Assembly (NCBI GenBank): GCA_965219235.1
Contig: OZ244721.1
Coordinates: forward strand, 1,054,001-1,118,000
DNA length: 64,000 nt
Source: CBDHCC01 sp965219235
GTDB lineage: Bacteria > Pseudomonadota > Alphaproteobacteria > Sphingomonadales > Sphingomonadaceae
Reading direction: 5' to 3'
The notes under the pieces are model-generated. The model did no database searches and had not been told where the DNA came from. It saw only the letters and a program-made list of their open reading frames with translations. Within the stretch, counting starts at the first letter, position 1. The number at the start of each line of letters is the position of its first letter. The position numbers were made by a program, and so were the translations under genes. This document shows, piece by piece, positions 8,641 through 16,112 of this stretch.

Positions 8641-8658
8641 CAGGTTCACGTGAACCTG
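8641..8658. promoter_or_regulatory. Perfect 18-bp palindrome upstream of the dehydrogenase
   Basis: CAGGTTCACGTGAACCTG is a perfect inverted repeat with no spacer, 41-58 bp upstream of the preferred dehydrogenase GTG and only 7 bp from the 3' end of tRNA-His. Length, symmetry and position are those of an operator for a dimeric repressor or activator controlling amino-acid catabolism. The regulator is not in the window, and I do not recognise the motif as that of a named family. Confidence 0.5.
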
Positions 8659-8665
8659 GATCCCG

Positions 8666-8743
8666 TGGGGCGACCGAGGGGGCTCGAACCCCCGACCTCC
8701 GGTACCACAAACCGGCGCTCTAACCAGCTGAGCTACGATCGCC
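8666..8743 (-). tRNA. tRNA-His (GTG)
   Basis: The minus strand folds as a complete cloverleaf. The acceptor stem is GCGATCG paired with CGGTCGC, the D-arm reads TAGCTCAGCTGGTTAGAGC, the anticodon stem CCGGT/ACCGG has loop TTGTGGT giving anticodon GTG, and the T-loop is GTTCGAG. The extra 5' G at position -1, C at position 73 and the CCA end are all encoded, as expected for a canonical bacterial histidine tRNA. Confidence 0.95.
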
Positions 8744-8887
8744 GCACGGGACGTGCGCCTTAGTGGAGCAGGGCCGCGGGGGTCAAGGTGGCGGTGACGG
8801 CGAACGCCCCGCCCGCCCTCGGAACGGAGCGGGTCAGGATCGCCGGCACACCTGCTGCATGAGCCGTGGTCGGGACTCCGCCTCGCC

Positions 8888-8917
8888 CCGCCTCCCCTTG
8901 CCGGACAGGAGAGGCGG
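8888..8917 (-). terminator. Hairpin after hupB
   Basis: CCGCCTC (8888-8894) and GAGGCGG (8911-8917) form a 7-bp GC stem with a 16-nt loop, beginning 12 nt after the hupB stop. There is no U-tract. It is plausible as the end of the HU transcript, but weak evidence on its own. Confidence 0.3.
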
Positions 8918-8928
8918 ACGATCCCGCC

Positions 8929-9204
8929 TCAGCCGTTCACCGCATCCTTCAGGCCCTTGCCCGGGCGGAACTTTGGCTGGTTCGATTCCGCGATGTTCAT
9001 CGGCTCGCCGGTGCGCGGGTTGCGGCCGGTCGACGCCTTGCGCTTGCCGACGGAGAAGGTGCCGAAGCCCACCAGGCGCACTTCCGACCCGCCCTTCAGC
9101 GCACCCGAAATGCAGTCGAGCACCGTGTCGACCGCCGTGGCGGCGTCGCCCCGGCTCAGCCCCGACTTGTCGGCGACCTGCCCGATCAGTTCCTGCTTGT
9201 TCAC
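8929..9204 (-). CDS. hupB: HU family nucleoid protein
   Basis: A 91-residue histone-like DNA-bending protein. Beginning VNKQELIGQVADKSGLS, it matches HU from the first residue, contains the core VGFGTFSVGKRKASTGRNP and the DNA-gripping arm with GRNPRTGEPMNI, and ends in the usual GLKDAVNG. The GTG at 9204 is preferred over an in-frame ATG ten codons upstream, because the HU family starts (M/V)NKQEL and an AGGGGAG ribosome site sits 8 nt before this GTG. The gene directly follows lon, the standard alphaproteobacterial order. Confidence 0.95.
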   Translation of the reverse strand: MNKQELIGQVADKSGLSRGDAATAVDTVLDCISGALKGGSEVRLVGFGTFSVGKRKASTGRNPRTGEPMNIAESNQPKFRPGKGLKDAVNG

Positions 9205-9258
9205 TCGCGTGCTCCCCTTGTCTTTCGTGGCCACAGGGCCTTCGAGTCCCGATCCTGA

Positions 9259-9287
9259 CTAAAGGCGAGCGCGGGCGCGCGAGTCAA
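9259..9287 (-). promoter_or_regulatory. Candidate hupB promoter
   Basis: On the minus strand TTGACT (9287-9282) is separated by 17 bp from CTTTAG (9264-9259). It lies 55 bp upstream of the hupB GTG and inside the hairpin that appears to end lon. The -35 element is good, the -10 only moderate. Confidence 0.4.
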
Positions 9288-9296
9288 CGCCCGCGC
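9269..9296 (-). terminator. Hairpin terminator of lon
   Basis: GCGCGGGCG (9269-9277) and CGCCCGCGC (9288-9296) form a perfect 9-bp stem with a 10-nt loop, 6 nt beyond the lon stop. On the transcript it is followed by TCGCCTTT, a short U-rich stretch. The structure overlaps the candidate hupB promoter. Confidence 0.45.
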
Positions 9297-9302
9297 CGTT
9301 CC

Positions 9303-11729
9303 TCAGTGGGGCAGGCTCGATCCGGCGGACCCGGCGGGCGCCGTGGCGGCCTGCGCCGCCAGTTCGGCCGGATCGGGCCAGGCCGCGCGCTCGTCGGCCT
9401 CGGTCCACTCAATCGGCACAATGGGTTGCGCCAATGCGCGGGCGAGCACCTCGTCCACATGGGCCACCGGCACGATCTCCAGCCGGTCCTTGATGGAGGC
9501 GGGCACCTCCTCCAGGTCCTTTTCGTTGTCGGCCGGGATCAGCACCGTCTTGATGCCGCCCCGCCCCGCCGCCAGCAGCTTTTCCTTCAAGCCCCCGATC
9601 GGCAGCACGCGGCCGCGCAACGTCACCTCGCCGGTCATCGCCACATCGCGGCGCACCGGGATGCCGGTCAGCGTCGAGAGGATGGAGGTCACCATGCCGA
9701 CGCCCGCCGACGGACCGTCCTTGGGCACCGCGCCCTCGGGCAGGTGGACATGGACATCCCGGCGCAGGAACAGCGAAGGCTTGACCCCGTAGGAGGGCGC
9801 GCGCGCCTTCACGAACGCCCAGGCGGCCTGGATCGACTCGCTCATCACGTCGCCCAGTTTGCCGGTGCCCTTGATCTGGCCCTTGCCCGGCACTGTCACC
9901 GACTCGATCGTCAGGATCTCGCCGCCGACCTCGGTCCAGGCGAGGCCCGTCACCGCGCCGACCTGGTCCTCCTGCTCCGACACGTCGTCCTTGTGCTTGC
10001 GCACGCCCGCGAACTCGCGGAGGTTGTCGGCGTCGACGGTGAAGCTCTCGCCCTTCCCTTCCAGGATGCGGCGCAGCACCCGCCTGGCGACGCGCGCCAG
10101 CTCGCGCTCCAGCGTGCGCACGCCGGCCTCGCGCGTGTAGCCACGGATCAGCGCCCGCAGGCCCTCGTCCGTCAGCGCGAACTCGCCCGTCTTCAGCCCG
10201 TGCAGTTCGACCTGCTTGGGGATCAGGTGGCGCTTGGCGATCTCCACCTTCTCGTCCTCGGTGTAGCCCTCCAGCCGGATGATCTCCATCCGGTCCAAGA
10301 GCGGCTGGGGCAGGTCGAGCGTGTTCGCCGTGGTCACGAACATGATGTCGGAGAGGTCGTAGTCCAGCTCCAGATAATGGTCCTGGAACTTGCTGTTCTG
10401 CTCCGGGTCCAGCACCTCCAGCAGCGCGGACGCCGGATCGCCCCGGAAATCCTGGCCCAGCTTGTCGATCTCATCGAGCAGGAACAAGGGATTGGACGTG
10501 CCCGCCTTCTTCAGGTTGGTCACGATCTTGCCGGGCAGCGAGCCGATATAGGTCCGCCGGTGGCCCCGGATCTCCGCCTCGTCGCGCACCCCGCCCAGCG
10601 ACTGGCGCACGAACTCGCGGCCGGTGGCGCGCGCGATCGACTTGCCGAGCGAGGTCTTGCCGACGCCCGGGGGGCCGACGAGGCACAGGATCGGCCCCTT
10701 CAGCTTGTTGGTGCGCGCCTGCACGGCGAGATACTCGACGATCCGCTCCTTGACCTTGTCGAGGCCGTAATGGTCCTCGTCGAGCACGCGCTGCGCCTCG
10801 ACGATGTCCTTCTTCAGCCGGCCCCGTTTGCCCCAGGGCAGGCCCAGCAGCACGTCGAGATAGTTGCGGATCACCGTCGATTCCGCCGACATCGGCGCCA
10901 TGCCCTTGAGCTTCTTGAGTTCGGAGGTGGCCTTGGCGCGCGCCTCCTTGCTGAGCTTCAGCTTGGCGATCTTCGCCGTCAGCTCGGCGATCTCGTCCTC
11001 GTCGCCATCCTCGCCCTGCCCGCCCAGCTCGCGCTGGATCGCCTTCATCTGCTCGTTGAGGTAGTACTCGCGCTGGGACTTCTCCATCTGCCGCTTCACG
11101 CGTCCGCGGATCTTCTTCTCGACCTGGATGACGCCGATCTCGCCGTCCATCAGGCCGAGCAGCGCCTCCATGCGCTTGAGTACGTCGAGTTCCGCCAGCA
11201 GCGTCTGCTTGTCGGCGACCTTGATCTGCAGGTTGGCGGCGATCATGTCGGCCAGCTGGCTGCGGTCCTCCAGCTCGGAGAGCTGGACCGCGATCTCCGG
11301 CGCCAGCTTCTTCGACTGCTTGGCGTAGGCGTCGAACTGCCCGGTGAGCTGGCGGGCGAACGCCTCCGCCTCCGCCCCGGTGGCGGCGGCCTCCTCCAGC
11401 GTGTCGAAGGCGGCGGCCGTCCAGCCGTCGCGCTCCTTCAGCGCGGACAGCGCCACGCGCCGTTCGCCCTCGACCAGCACGCGCACCGTGCCGTCCGGGG
11501 TCTTGAGCAGCTGCACGATGGTCGCGGTCACGCCCACCGGGTGCAGGTCGTCCAGCACCGGCTCGTCGGTGGCGGCGTCGATCTGGGCGGCGAGCACGAT
11601 GCGCTTGTCGGCGGCCATCGCCTGTTCGAGCGCCGCGACGGAGCCGTCGCGGCCGACGAACAGCGGCACGACCATGTGCGGGAACACGACGATGTCGCGC
11701 AGGGGCAGAAGGGGCAGGATCTGGGTCAT
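9303..11729 (-). CDS. lon: ATP-dependent protease Lon
   Basis: An 808-residue cytoplasmic AAA+ serine protease. The N-terminal substrate domain begins LPLLPLRDIVVFPHMVVPLF. The AAA+ module has Walker A GPPGVGKTS at about residues 352-360 and Walker B FLLDEIDKL. The C-terminal protease domain carries the catalytic Ser674 in PKDGPSAGVGM and Lys717 in GLKEKLLAAGRGG, the Ser-Lys dyad of Lon. Length and domain order are normal. It is separated from clpX by a small membrane-protein gene and followed by hupB. Lon removes misfolded and regulatory proteins; in alphaproteobacteria its known targets include DnaA and CcrM. Confidence 0.98.
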   Translation of the reverse strand: MTQILPLLPLRDIVVFPHMVVPLFVGRDGSVAALEQAMAADKRIVLAAQIDAATDEPVLDDLHPVGVTATIVQLLKTPDGTVRVLVEGERRVALSALKERDGWTAAAFDTLEEAAATGAEAEAFARQLTGQFDAYAKQSKKLAPEIAVQLSELEDRSQLADMIAANLQIKVADKQTLLAELDVLKRMEALLGLMDGEIGVIQVEKKIRGRVKRQMEKSQREYYLNEQMKAIQRELGGQGEDGDEDEIAELTAKIAKLKLSKEARAKATSELKKLKGMAPMSAESTVIRNYLDVLLGLPWGKRGRLKKDIVEAQRVLDEDHYGLDKVKERIVEYLAVQARTNKLKGPILCLVGPPGVGKTSLGKSIARATGREFVRQSLGGVRDEAEIRGHRRTYIGSLPGKIVTNLKKAGTSNPLFLLDEIDKLGQDFRGDPASALLEVLDPEQNSKFQDHYLELDYDLSDIMFVTTANTLDLPQPLLDRMEIIRLEGYTEDEKVEIAKRHLIPKQVELHGLKTGEFALTDEGLRALIRGYTREAGVRTLERELARVARRVLRRILEGKGESFTVDADNLREFAGVRKHKDDVSEQEDQVGAVTGLAWTEVGGEILTIESVTVPGKGQIKGTGKLGDVMSESIQAAWAFVKARAPSYGVKPSLFLRRDVHVHLPEGAVPKDGPSAGVGMVTSILSTLTGIPVRRDVAMTGEVTLRGRVLPIGGLKEKLLAAGRGGIKTVLIPADNEKDLEEVPASIKDRLEIVPVAHVDEVLARALAQPIVPIEWTEADERAAWPDPAELAAQAATAPAGSAGSSLPH

Positions 11730-11797
11730 GGGGCTCCGTTGGATCGCGCGAAGGGCGCGGGGTTTGACGACGGATATGGGGCGGCCGCGCGGGCCGA

Positions 11798-12295
11798 TCA
11801 ACCGAGCCCCAGCAGCGCCACGGCGGGCAGCAGGTTCTGGAGCGCGTGGACGGCCGTGGCGAGCGCCCAACCCTTCGCCCAGCCGCCCTCCCGCTTCCAG
11901 ACCAGGATGGTGACGGAGAACAAGAGGAAGGGCCACCAGATCACCAGGCCCCAGACCGGCGTCACGCTGGAATGCAGCGCGCCCCAGGCGAGCGCCGCCA
12001 GCACCGCGGCCCAGCGCGGACCGAACACGCGGTCGAGCGGCCACAGCAGCAGCGCCAGCAGCGCCGTCTCCACCATCGGCGCGAACACGAGAACGCCGAA
12101 CGCGATCAGCACCGGGTGACCAAGGAACTGCGGCTGCTCGGCGTCCGGCACGGCGACCGACAGCGCCGCGGCGAGCGCCAGGCTGCCGGCGATCGACAGC
12201 AGCCAGGTGAACAGCACGTAGCGCACAGGACGCGTGGCGCGGAACAGATAGGTGGGGAGGAGCGGCAGGAGGCGGTCGTCGGCCGCGGTCGTCAT
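11798..12295 (-). CDS. Small CPBP-like (CAAX protease/bacteriocin-processing) membrane protein
   Basis: A 165-residue protein with about four to five membrane segments (for example YVLFTWLLSIAGSLALAAAL and LIAFGVLVFAPMVETALLAL). It retains traces of the CPBP intramembrane protease motifs: a Glu in MVETALL where the family has EExxxR, LAWGALH for the FxxxH motif, and HALQNLL for the C-terminal HxxxN motif. The first motif lacks its second Glu, so proteolytic activity is uncertain. It lies between clpX and lon, 68 bp from the lon ATG. A dispersed repeat occupies the clpX side. The family call is moderate and the function unknown. Confidence 0.6.
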   Translation of the reverse strand: MTTAADDRLLPLLPTYLFRATRPVRYVLFTWLLSIAGSLALAAALSVAVPDAEQPQFLGHPVLIAFGVLVFAPMVETALLALLLWPLDRVFGPRWAAVLAALAWGALHSSVTPVWGLVIWWPFLLFSVTILVWKREGGWAKGWALATAVHALQNLLPAVALLGLG

Positions 12296-12335
12296 TTCGG
12301 GAGCGCCGTTCGTGGCTCGGATGTGACGAAGGCCG

Positions 12336-12436
12336 TCCCGAACCCGCCCAGGCTGAGCCTGTCGATGCCCCGCCCTTGATCTGCCCCGGAGCGCGCGAAG
12401 ACGAACGACCCTTCGACAAACTCAGGGTGAGCGGAT
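12336..12436. repeat. Two-armed CTTCGACAAGCTCAG-type repeat, copy A
   Basis: GGCTGAGCCTGTCGA at the left and CCCTTCGACAAACTCAGGG at the right are inverted arms, with CGAAC or GAGCGGA flanks, separated by about 50 bp. The same arms recur at 32207, 39811 and (one arm) 41010. It fills the gap between clpX and the small membrane-protein gene and could form a hairpin after clpX. Confidence 0.7.
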
Positions 12437-12454
12437 TGCCTCGGATCGGACGAT

Positions 12455-13717
12455 CTACGCAGCCCCGTCCGCCTGCTTTTCGGCATAGACCTTCACCGGC
12501 TCCTTGCGGCCCTCGACCACGTCCCTGTCGATCACGACCTCGTCCACGCCCTTCATGCCGGGCAGGTCGAACATCGTGTCGAGCAGGATCGCCTCCAAAA
12601 TGGAGCGCAGGCCGCGCGCGCCCGTCTTGCGCTCGATCGCCCGCTTGGCGACCGCGACCAGCGCCTCGTCGGTGAAGGCGAGCGTCACGCCCTCCATGTC
12701 GAACAGCCGGCCATACTGCTTGGTGAGCGCGTTCTTCGGCTCCGACAGGATCTGGATCAGCGCCTTTTCGTCCAGATCCTCCAGCGTGGCGATCACCGGC
12801 AGCCGCCCGACGAACTCCGGGATCAACCCGAACTTCAGCAGGTCCTCGGGCTCGCACTGACGCAGCACCTCGCCCGTCCGGCGTTCGTCCGGACCGGAGA
12901 CGTAGGCGCCGAAGCCGATCGACTTGCCCTGCAGCCGGTCGGCGATGATCTTCTCCAGCCCCGCGAAGGCGCCGCCGCAGATGAACAGGATGTTGGTCGT
13001 GTCGACCTGCAGGAACTCCTGCTGCGGATGCTTGCGGCCGCCCTGCGGCGGCACGGCGGCGGTCGTGCCCTCCATCAGCTTGAGCAGCGCCTGCTGCACG
13101 CCCTCGCCCGACACGTCGCGGGTGATGGACGGGTTCTCCGCCTTGCGGCTGATCTTGTCGATCTCGTCGATATAGACGATCCCGCGCTGCGCCTTTTCGA
13201 CGTTGTAGTCGGCCGATTGCAGCAGCTTCAGGATGATGTTCTCGACATCCTCGCCGACATAGCCGGCCTCCGTCAGCGTGGTCGCGTCGGCCATCGTGAA
13301 GGGCACGTCGAGCCTGCGCGCGAGCGTCTGGGCGAGCAGCGTCTTGCCGCAGCCGGTCGGGCCGACTAGCAGGATGTTGGACTTGGCCAGCTCGACCTCG
13401 TCGCCCTTCCCCGCGTGTTCCAGCCGCTTGTAATGGTTGTGGACCGCGACCGACAGCACGCGCTTGGCCTGCCCCTGGCCGATGACGTAATCGTCCAGGA
13501 ACGCGCTGATCTCCTTTGGCGTCGGCACGCCGCCGTCCTTGCGGCCGGCGCTGGCCCCCTTGATCTCCTCGCGAATGATGTCGTTGCACAACTCCACGCA
13601 CTCGTCGCAGATGAAGACGGTGGGGCCGGCGATGAGCTTGCGCACCTCGTGCTGCGACTTGCCGCAGAAGGAGCAGTAAAGCGTGCTCTTGGAATCGGTG
13701 CCCGTCAGCTTGGTCAT
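12455..13717 (-). CDS. clpX: ClpX ATPase/unfoldase subunit of ClpXP
   Basis: A 420-residue AAA+ unfoldase. The N-terminal zinc-binding domain has CSFCGKSQHEV and CDECVELC (four Cys, residues about 15-42). Walker A is GPTGCGKTLLAQ near residue 118 and Walker B is VYIDEIDKI. The ClpP-binding loop region follows the AAA+ large domain, and the C-terminal small domain contains RGLRSILE. The ATG at 13717 is preferred to the one two codons upstream because AAGGA is well spaced only from it. The gene follows clpP by about 100 bp, the standard arrangement. It unfolds tagged substrates for ClpP. Confidence 0.98.
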   Translation of the reverse strand: MTKLTGTDSKSTLYCSFCGKSQHEVRKLIAGPTVFICDECVELCNDIIREEIKGASAGRKDGGVPTPKEISAFLDDYVIGQGQAKRVLSVAVHNHYKRLEHAGKGDEVELAKSNILLVGPTGCGKTLLAQTLARRLDVPFTMADATTLTEAGYVGEDVENIILKLLQSADYNVEKAQRGIVYIDEIDKISRKAENPSITRDVSGEGVQQALLKLMEGTTAAVPPQGGRKHPQQEFLQVDTTNILFICGGAFAGLEKIIADRLQGKSIGFGAYVSGPDERRTGEVLRQCEPEDLLKFGLIPEFVGRLPVIATLEDLDEKALIQILSEPKNALTKQYGRLFDMEGVTLAFTDEALVAVAKRAIERKTGARGLRSILEAILLDTMFDLPGMKGVDEVVIDRDVVEGRKEPVKVYAEKQADGAA

Positions 13718-13823
13718 GTCCATCCTTGGCTCCCCACATGGAGAGCGTGTCTGAAGATCGGGTTTAGCCCGGGCGGGGGGCGGCGGACAAGGGCAGTTTC
13801 CCCGCCCGCCGATCCTGCCTGGA

Positions 13824-14579
13824 TCAGTCCTTCACCTCGGTCGGCCCGGTGGGCGCGCCGCCGGAGCCCTTGTCGCCTTGGGCCGGCGTCACCTGCCCTT
13901 GGCCGGTGGCGTCGGCCTCGCCGGCCGCCGGGCGTTTTTCGAACACCTCGTCGACCAGGCCGAACTCCTTGGCCTCGTCGGCGGAGAAGAACTTGTCGCG
14001 CTCGATGTTCTTCTCGATCTCCTCGAGCGGCTGGCCGGTGTACTTCGCCATCAGCTCGTTCATGACGTGGCGCACGCGCAGGATTTCCTTGGCGTGGACC
14101 TCGATGTCGGCCGCCGTGCCCTGCATTCCTCCCGAAGGCTGGTGGATCATCACGCGCGCGTGCTTCAGCGCGACCCGCATCCCGGGCTCGCCGGCCGACA
14201 GCAGGAAGGCGCCCATGCTGGCCGCGAAGCCCGTGCAGACGGTGCCGACGCGCGGCCGGATGTACTGCATGGTGTCGTGGATCGCCATGCCCGCCGTCAC
14301 CGAACCGCCAGGCGAGTTGACGTACATGAAGATGTCCTTCTTCGGGTTCTCGGATTCCAGGAAGAGCAGCTGGGCGGTGATCAGCGAGGCCATCGTGTCC
14401 TCGACCGGGCCGACCGCGAAGATGATGCGCTCGCGCAACAGGCGCGAGAAGATGTCGAAGGAGCGCTCGCCGCGCGAGGACTGCTCGATGACGATCGGCA
14501 CCAGGCTGTTGGTCATCGGGTTGGTGTCGCCGGTCGAGGCGATGTGCGCGCCGAGGCCGGCGAAGGGGTTCGTGGTCAT
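13824..14579 (-). CDS. clpP: ClpP protease proteolytic subunit
   Basis: A 251-residue serine protease subunit that forms the ClpXP barrel. The catalytic Ser121 is in TGFAASMGAF and His146 in MIHQPSGG, with the usual NSPGGSV oxyanion segment upstream. The ATG at 14579 gives an N-terminus MTTNPFAGLG with GAGA upstream. An internal ATG at 14516 would remove 21 residues, so the exact start is open. The C-terminus has an unusual tail of about 40 residues rich in Gly, Pro, Thr and acidic residues (GQVTPAQGDKGSGG) beyond the normal ClpP end. A heat-shock-like promoter sequence lies just upstream. Confidence 0.97.
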   Translation of the reverse strand: MTTNPFAGLGAHIASTGDTNPMTNSLVPIVIEQSSRGERSFDIFSRLLRERIIFAVGPVEDTMASLITAQLLFLESENPKKDIFMYVNSPGGSVTAGMAIHDTMQYIRPRVGTVCTGFAASMGAFLLSAGEPGMRVALKHARVMIHQPSGGMQGTAADIEVHAKEILRVRHVMNELMAKYTGQPLEEIEKNIERDKFFSADEAKEFGLVDEVFEKRPAAGEADATGQGQVTPAQGDKGSGGAPTGPTEVKD

Positions 14580-14610
14580 GGGGGATCTCGCGGGTTCGGG
14601 TGAGCCGCCT

Positions 14611-14639
14611 AGTTTGGGGGTGACCCGCCCGGCGTCAAG
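14611..14639 (-). promoter_or_regulatory. Candidate heat-shock (RpoH) promoter of clpP
   Basis: On the minus strand CTTGACG (14639-14633) is followed after 13 bp by CCCCAAACT (14619-14611). This resembles the sigma-32 pattern CTTGAAA-N13-CCCCAT. The -10 is about 32 bp from the clpP ATG. ClpP is a classical heat-shock gene, which supports but does not prove the reading. Confidence 0.4.
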
Positions 14640-14669
14640 TGGAGGGCGGGCGTCGCGTGGAAGGGGGGA

Positions 14670-15104
14670 TCAGCCGAGCGGCCGGTCCAGCACGCCCACC
14701 ACCGGCGATCCGGTCGGCCCCGGCCCGACGCTGATCGTCACGTCGCGCCCCTTCTCCTTCGAATAGAGCGCGCCGGCCCCGCCCGCGCCGTCCTGTCGCG
14801 CCGGGTTCATGCCGTGCGTCTTGAGCGCGCGCTCGTAGAAGTCCATCGCGGCGGCCGCCGTGCCGGGCGCGGTCAGGTTGGCGGTCAGCACGCCGTTCTG
14901 CTCCGAGGCGAAGTTGACGCCGGCGCCCGGCATCAGCGGGGCGTAGTCCGGCAGCGTCGCCTCGACCGGAGCCACGGCGGTGTTCGCCGCCGCCGTCCCG
15001 TTCGCCGGCTGGACCGCGGCCGGGGCGGCGTTGTCGGCCGGCGTCGGGGACGCGTCGCAGCTGGCCAGCGCGAGCGCGGCGGGGGCGAGAAGGATGAGGC
15101 GCAT
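14670..15104 (-). CDS. Hypothetical lipoprotein
   Basis: A 144-residue protein with a lipoprotein signal (MRLILLAPAALALASC) whose lipobox Cys is residue 16. An Ala/Pro/Asn-rich linker to about residue 50 and a compact domain follow (FYERALKTHGMNPARQDGAG). A strong AGGAGAT ribosome site precedes the ATG. I do not recognise a named family. The C-terminal part could be a small alpha/beta envelope domain. It stands alone between clpP and the glycosyltransferase. Confidence 0.75.
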   Translation of the reverse strand: MRLILLAPAALALASCDASPTPADNAAPAAVQPANGTAAANTAVAPVEATLPDYAPLMPGAGVNFASEQNGVLTANLTAPGTAAAAMDFYERALKTHGMNPARQDGAGGAGALYSKEKGRDVTISVGPGPTGSPVVGVLDRPLG

Positions 15105-15167
15105 GGGACATCTCCTGTTGTGCGAGGCCGCAGGGTGGCCGCGCGACGCACCGCTGGCAAGCGCGCG

Positions 15168-16097
15168 TCAGGGGGCCGGCAGGGCGAGATAGGCGAGCCG
15201 CCGCACCTCGCGCCGCCCGCGCACCACCGTGTCGAGGATCAGGCCGCAGACGAACGACAGGCTCGCCAGCACGACGAGCCCCGTCACCCCCACGGCGGTC
15301 GGCAGGCGCGGCACCAGCCCGGTCTGGGCGTAGGTCCAGACGAGCGGCGCGGCCAGGACCGCCGCGAGCAGCAGCAGCCCCCAGCCGATCGCCCCGAAGA
15401 AGCTCAGCGGTCGTTCGACGCGATAGAGCGTGGCGATGGTCGCCAGGATGCGCCAGCCGTCGCGCCAGGTGGACAGCTTCGACTCCGACCCGTCCGGCCG
15501 GGCGGCGTAGGCGGTCGCCTCCTCGGCGACCGGCATCCGCAGTTCGAGCGCGTGGACGGAGATCTCCGTCTCGATCTCGAAACCGGAGGAGAGCACCGGA
15601 AAGCTCTTGACGAAGCGGCGCGAGAACACGCGGTAGCCCGACAGGATGTCGTTGAACGAACGTCCGAACAACCGCGCCAGCAGGCCGGTCAGCAGGCGGT
15701 TGCCGAAGCGGTGCCCGCGCCGGTAGGCCGCCTCCAGTTCGGACCGGCGGGCGCCCACCACCATGTCGAGCTGCTCGCGCCGCAGGCGCTCGATCAGGCG
15801 CGGGGCGGCGGCCGCCTCATAGGTCGCGTCGCCATCGGCCATGACATAGATGTCGGCGTCCACATCGGCGAACATGCGGCGCACGACGTGACCCTTGCCC
15901 TGCATCGGCTCGCGCCGGACGATTGCGCCCGCCCGCTCAGCGACCGCCACCGTGTCGTCGGCGGAGTTGTTGTCGTAGACATAGACGGCGGCGTCCGGCA
16001 GCGCGGCGCGGAACTCCGCCACCGTGCGGCCGACCGCCGTCGCCTCGTTGTAGCAGGGCAACAGCACGGCGACGCGCGGGACGGGATCCGTGCTCAC
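15168..16097 (-). CDS. Family 2 glycosyltransferase (polyprenyl-phosphate type) with C-terminal membrane helices
   Basis: A 309-residue GT2 enzyme. The GT-A domain starts VAVLLPCYNEATAVG and has the nucleotide-binding YDNNSADDT and the metal-binding DGDATY near residue 90. An acceptor-side SGYRVFSRRF follows. Two membrane segments (IGWGLLLLAAVLAAPLVW and VGVTGLVVLASLSFVCGLIL) anchor it to the inner membrane. The layout resembles dolichyl/undecaprenyl-phosphate sugar transferases such as GtrB or DPM1-like proteins; sugar and acceptor are unknown. It starts with GTG and lies just downstream of tig. Confidence 0.87.
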   Translation of the reverse strand: MSTDPVPRVAVLLPCYNEATAVGRTVAEFRAALPDAAVYVYDNNSADDTVAVAERAGAIVRREPMQGKGHVVRRMFADVDADIYVMADGDATYEAAAAPRLIERLRREQLDMVVGARRSELEAAYRRGHRFGNRLLTGLLARLFGRSFNDILSGYRVFSRRFVKSFPVLSSGFEIETEISVHALELRMPVAEEATAYAARPDGSESKLSTWRDGWRILATIATLYRVERPLSFFGAIGWGLLLLAAVLAAPLVWTYAQTGLVPRLPTAVGVTGLVVLASLSFVCGLILDTVVRGRREVRRLAYLALPAP

Positions 16098-16112
16098 GCG
16101 CCGCGCTCCGGC

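Noticed and set aside
8666..8743. tRNA-His seeming to lack the encoded G at position -1, as in some alphaproteobacteria
   Set aside because: Aligning the D-arm (TAGCTC) correctly puts the first G at position -1, with C at 73 and an encoded CCA. The tRNA is canonical.
8763..12119. A very long plus-strand open frame opposite hupB and lon
   Set aside because: It is antisense to genes with full family motifs and reads as Arg/Gln/His/Leu-rich sequence, the usual shadow of GC-rich coding DNA.
9303..13739. One continuous minus-strand frame joining the clpX region to lon
   Set aside because: Only the lon part has protein-like sequence in that frame. The clpX part is out of frame with the real ClpX, so it is not a fusion.
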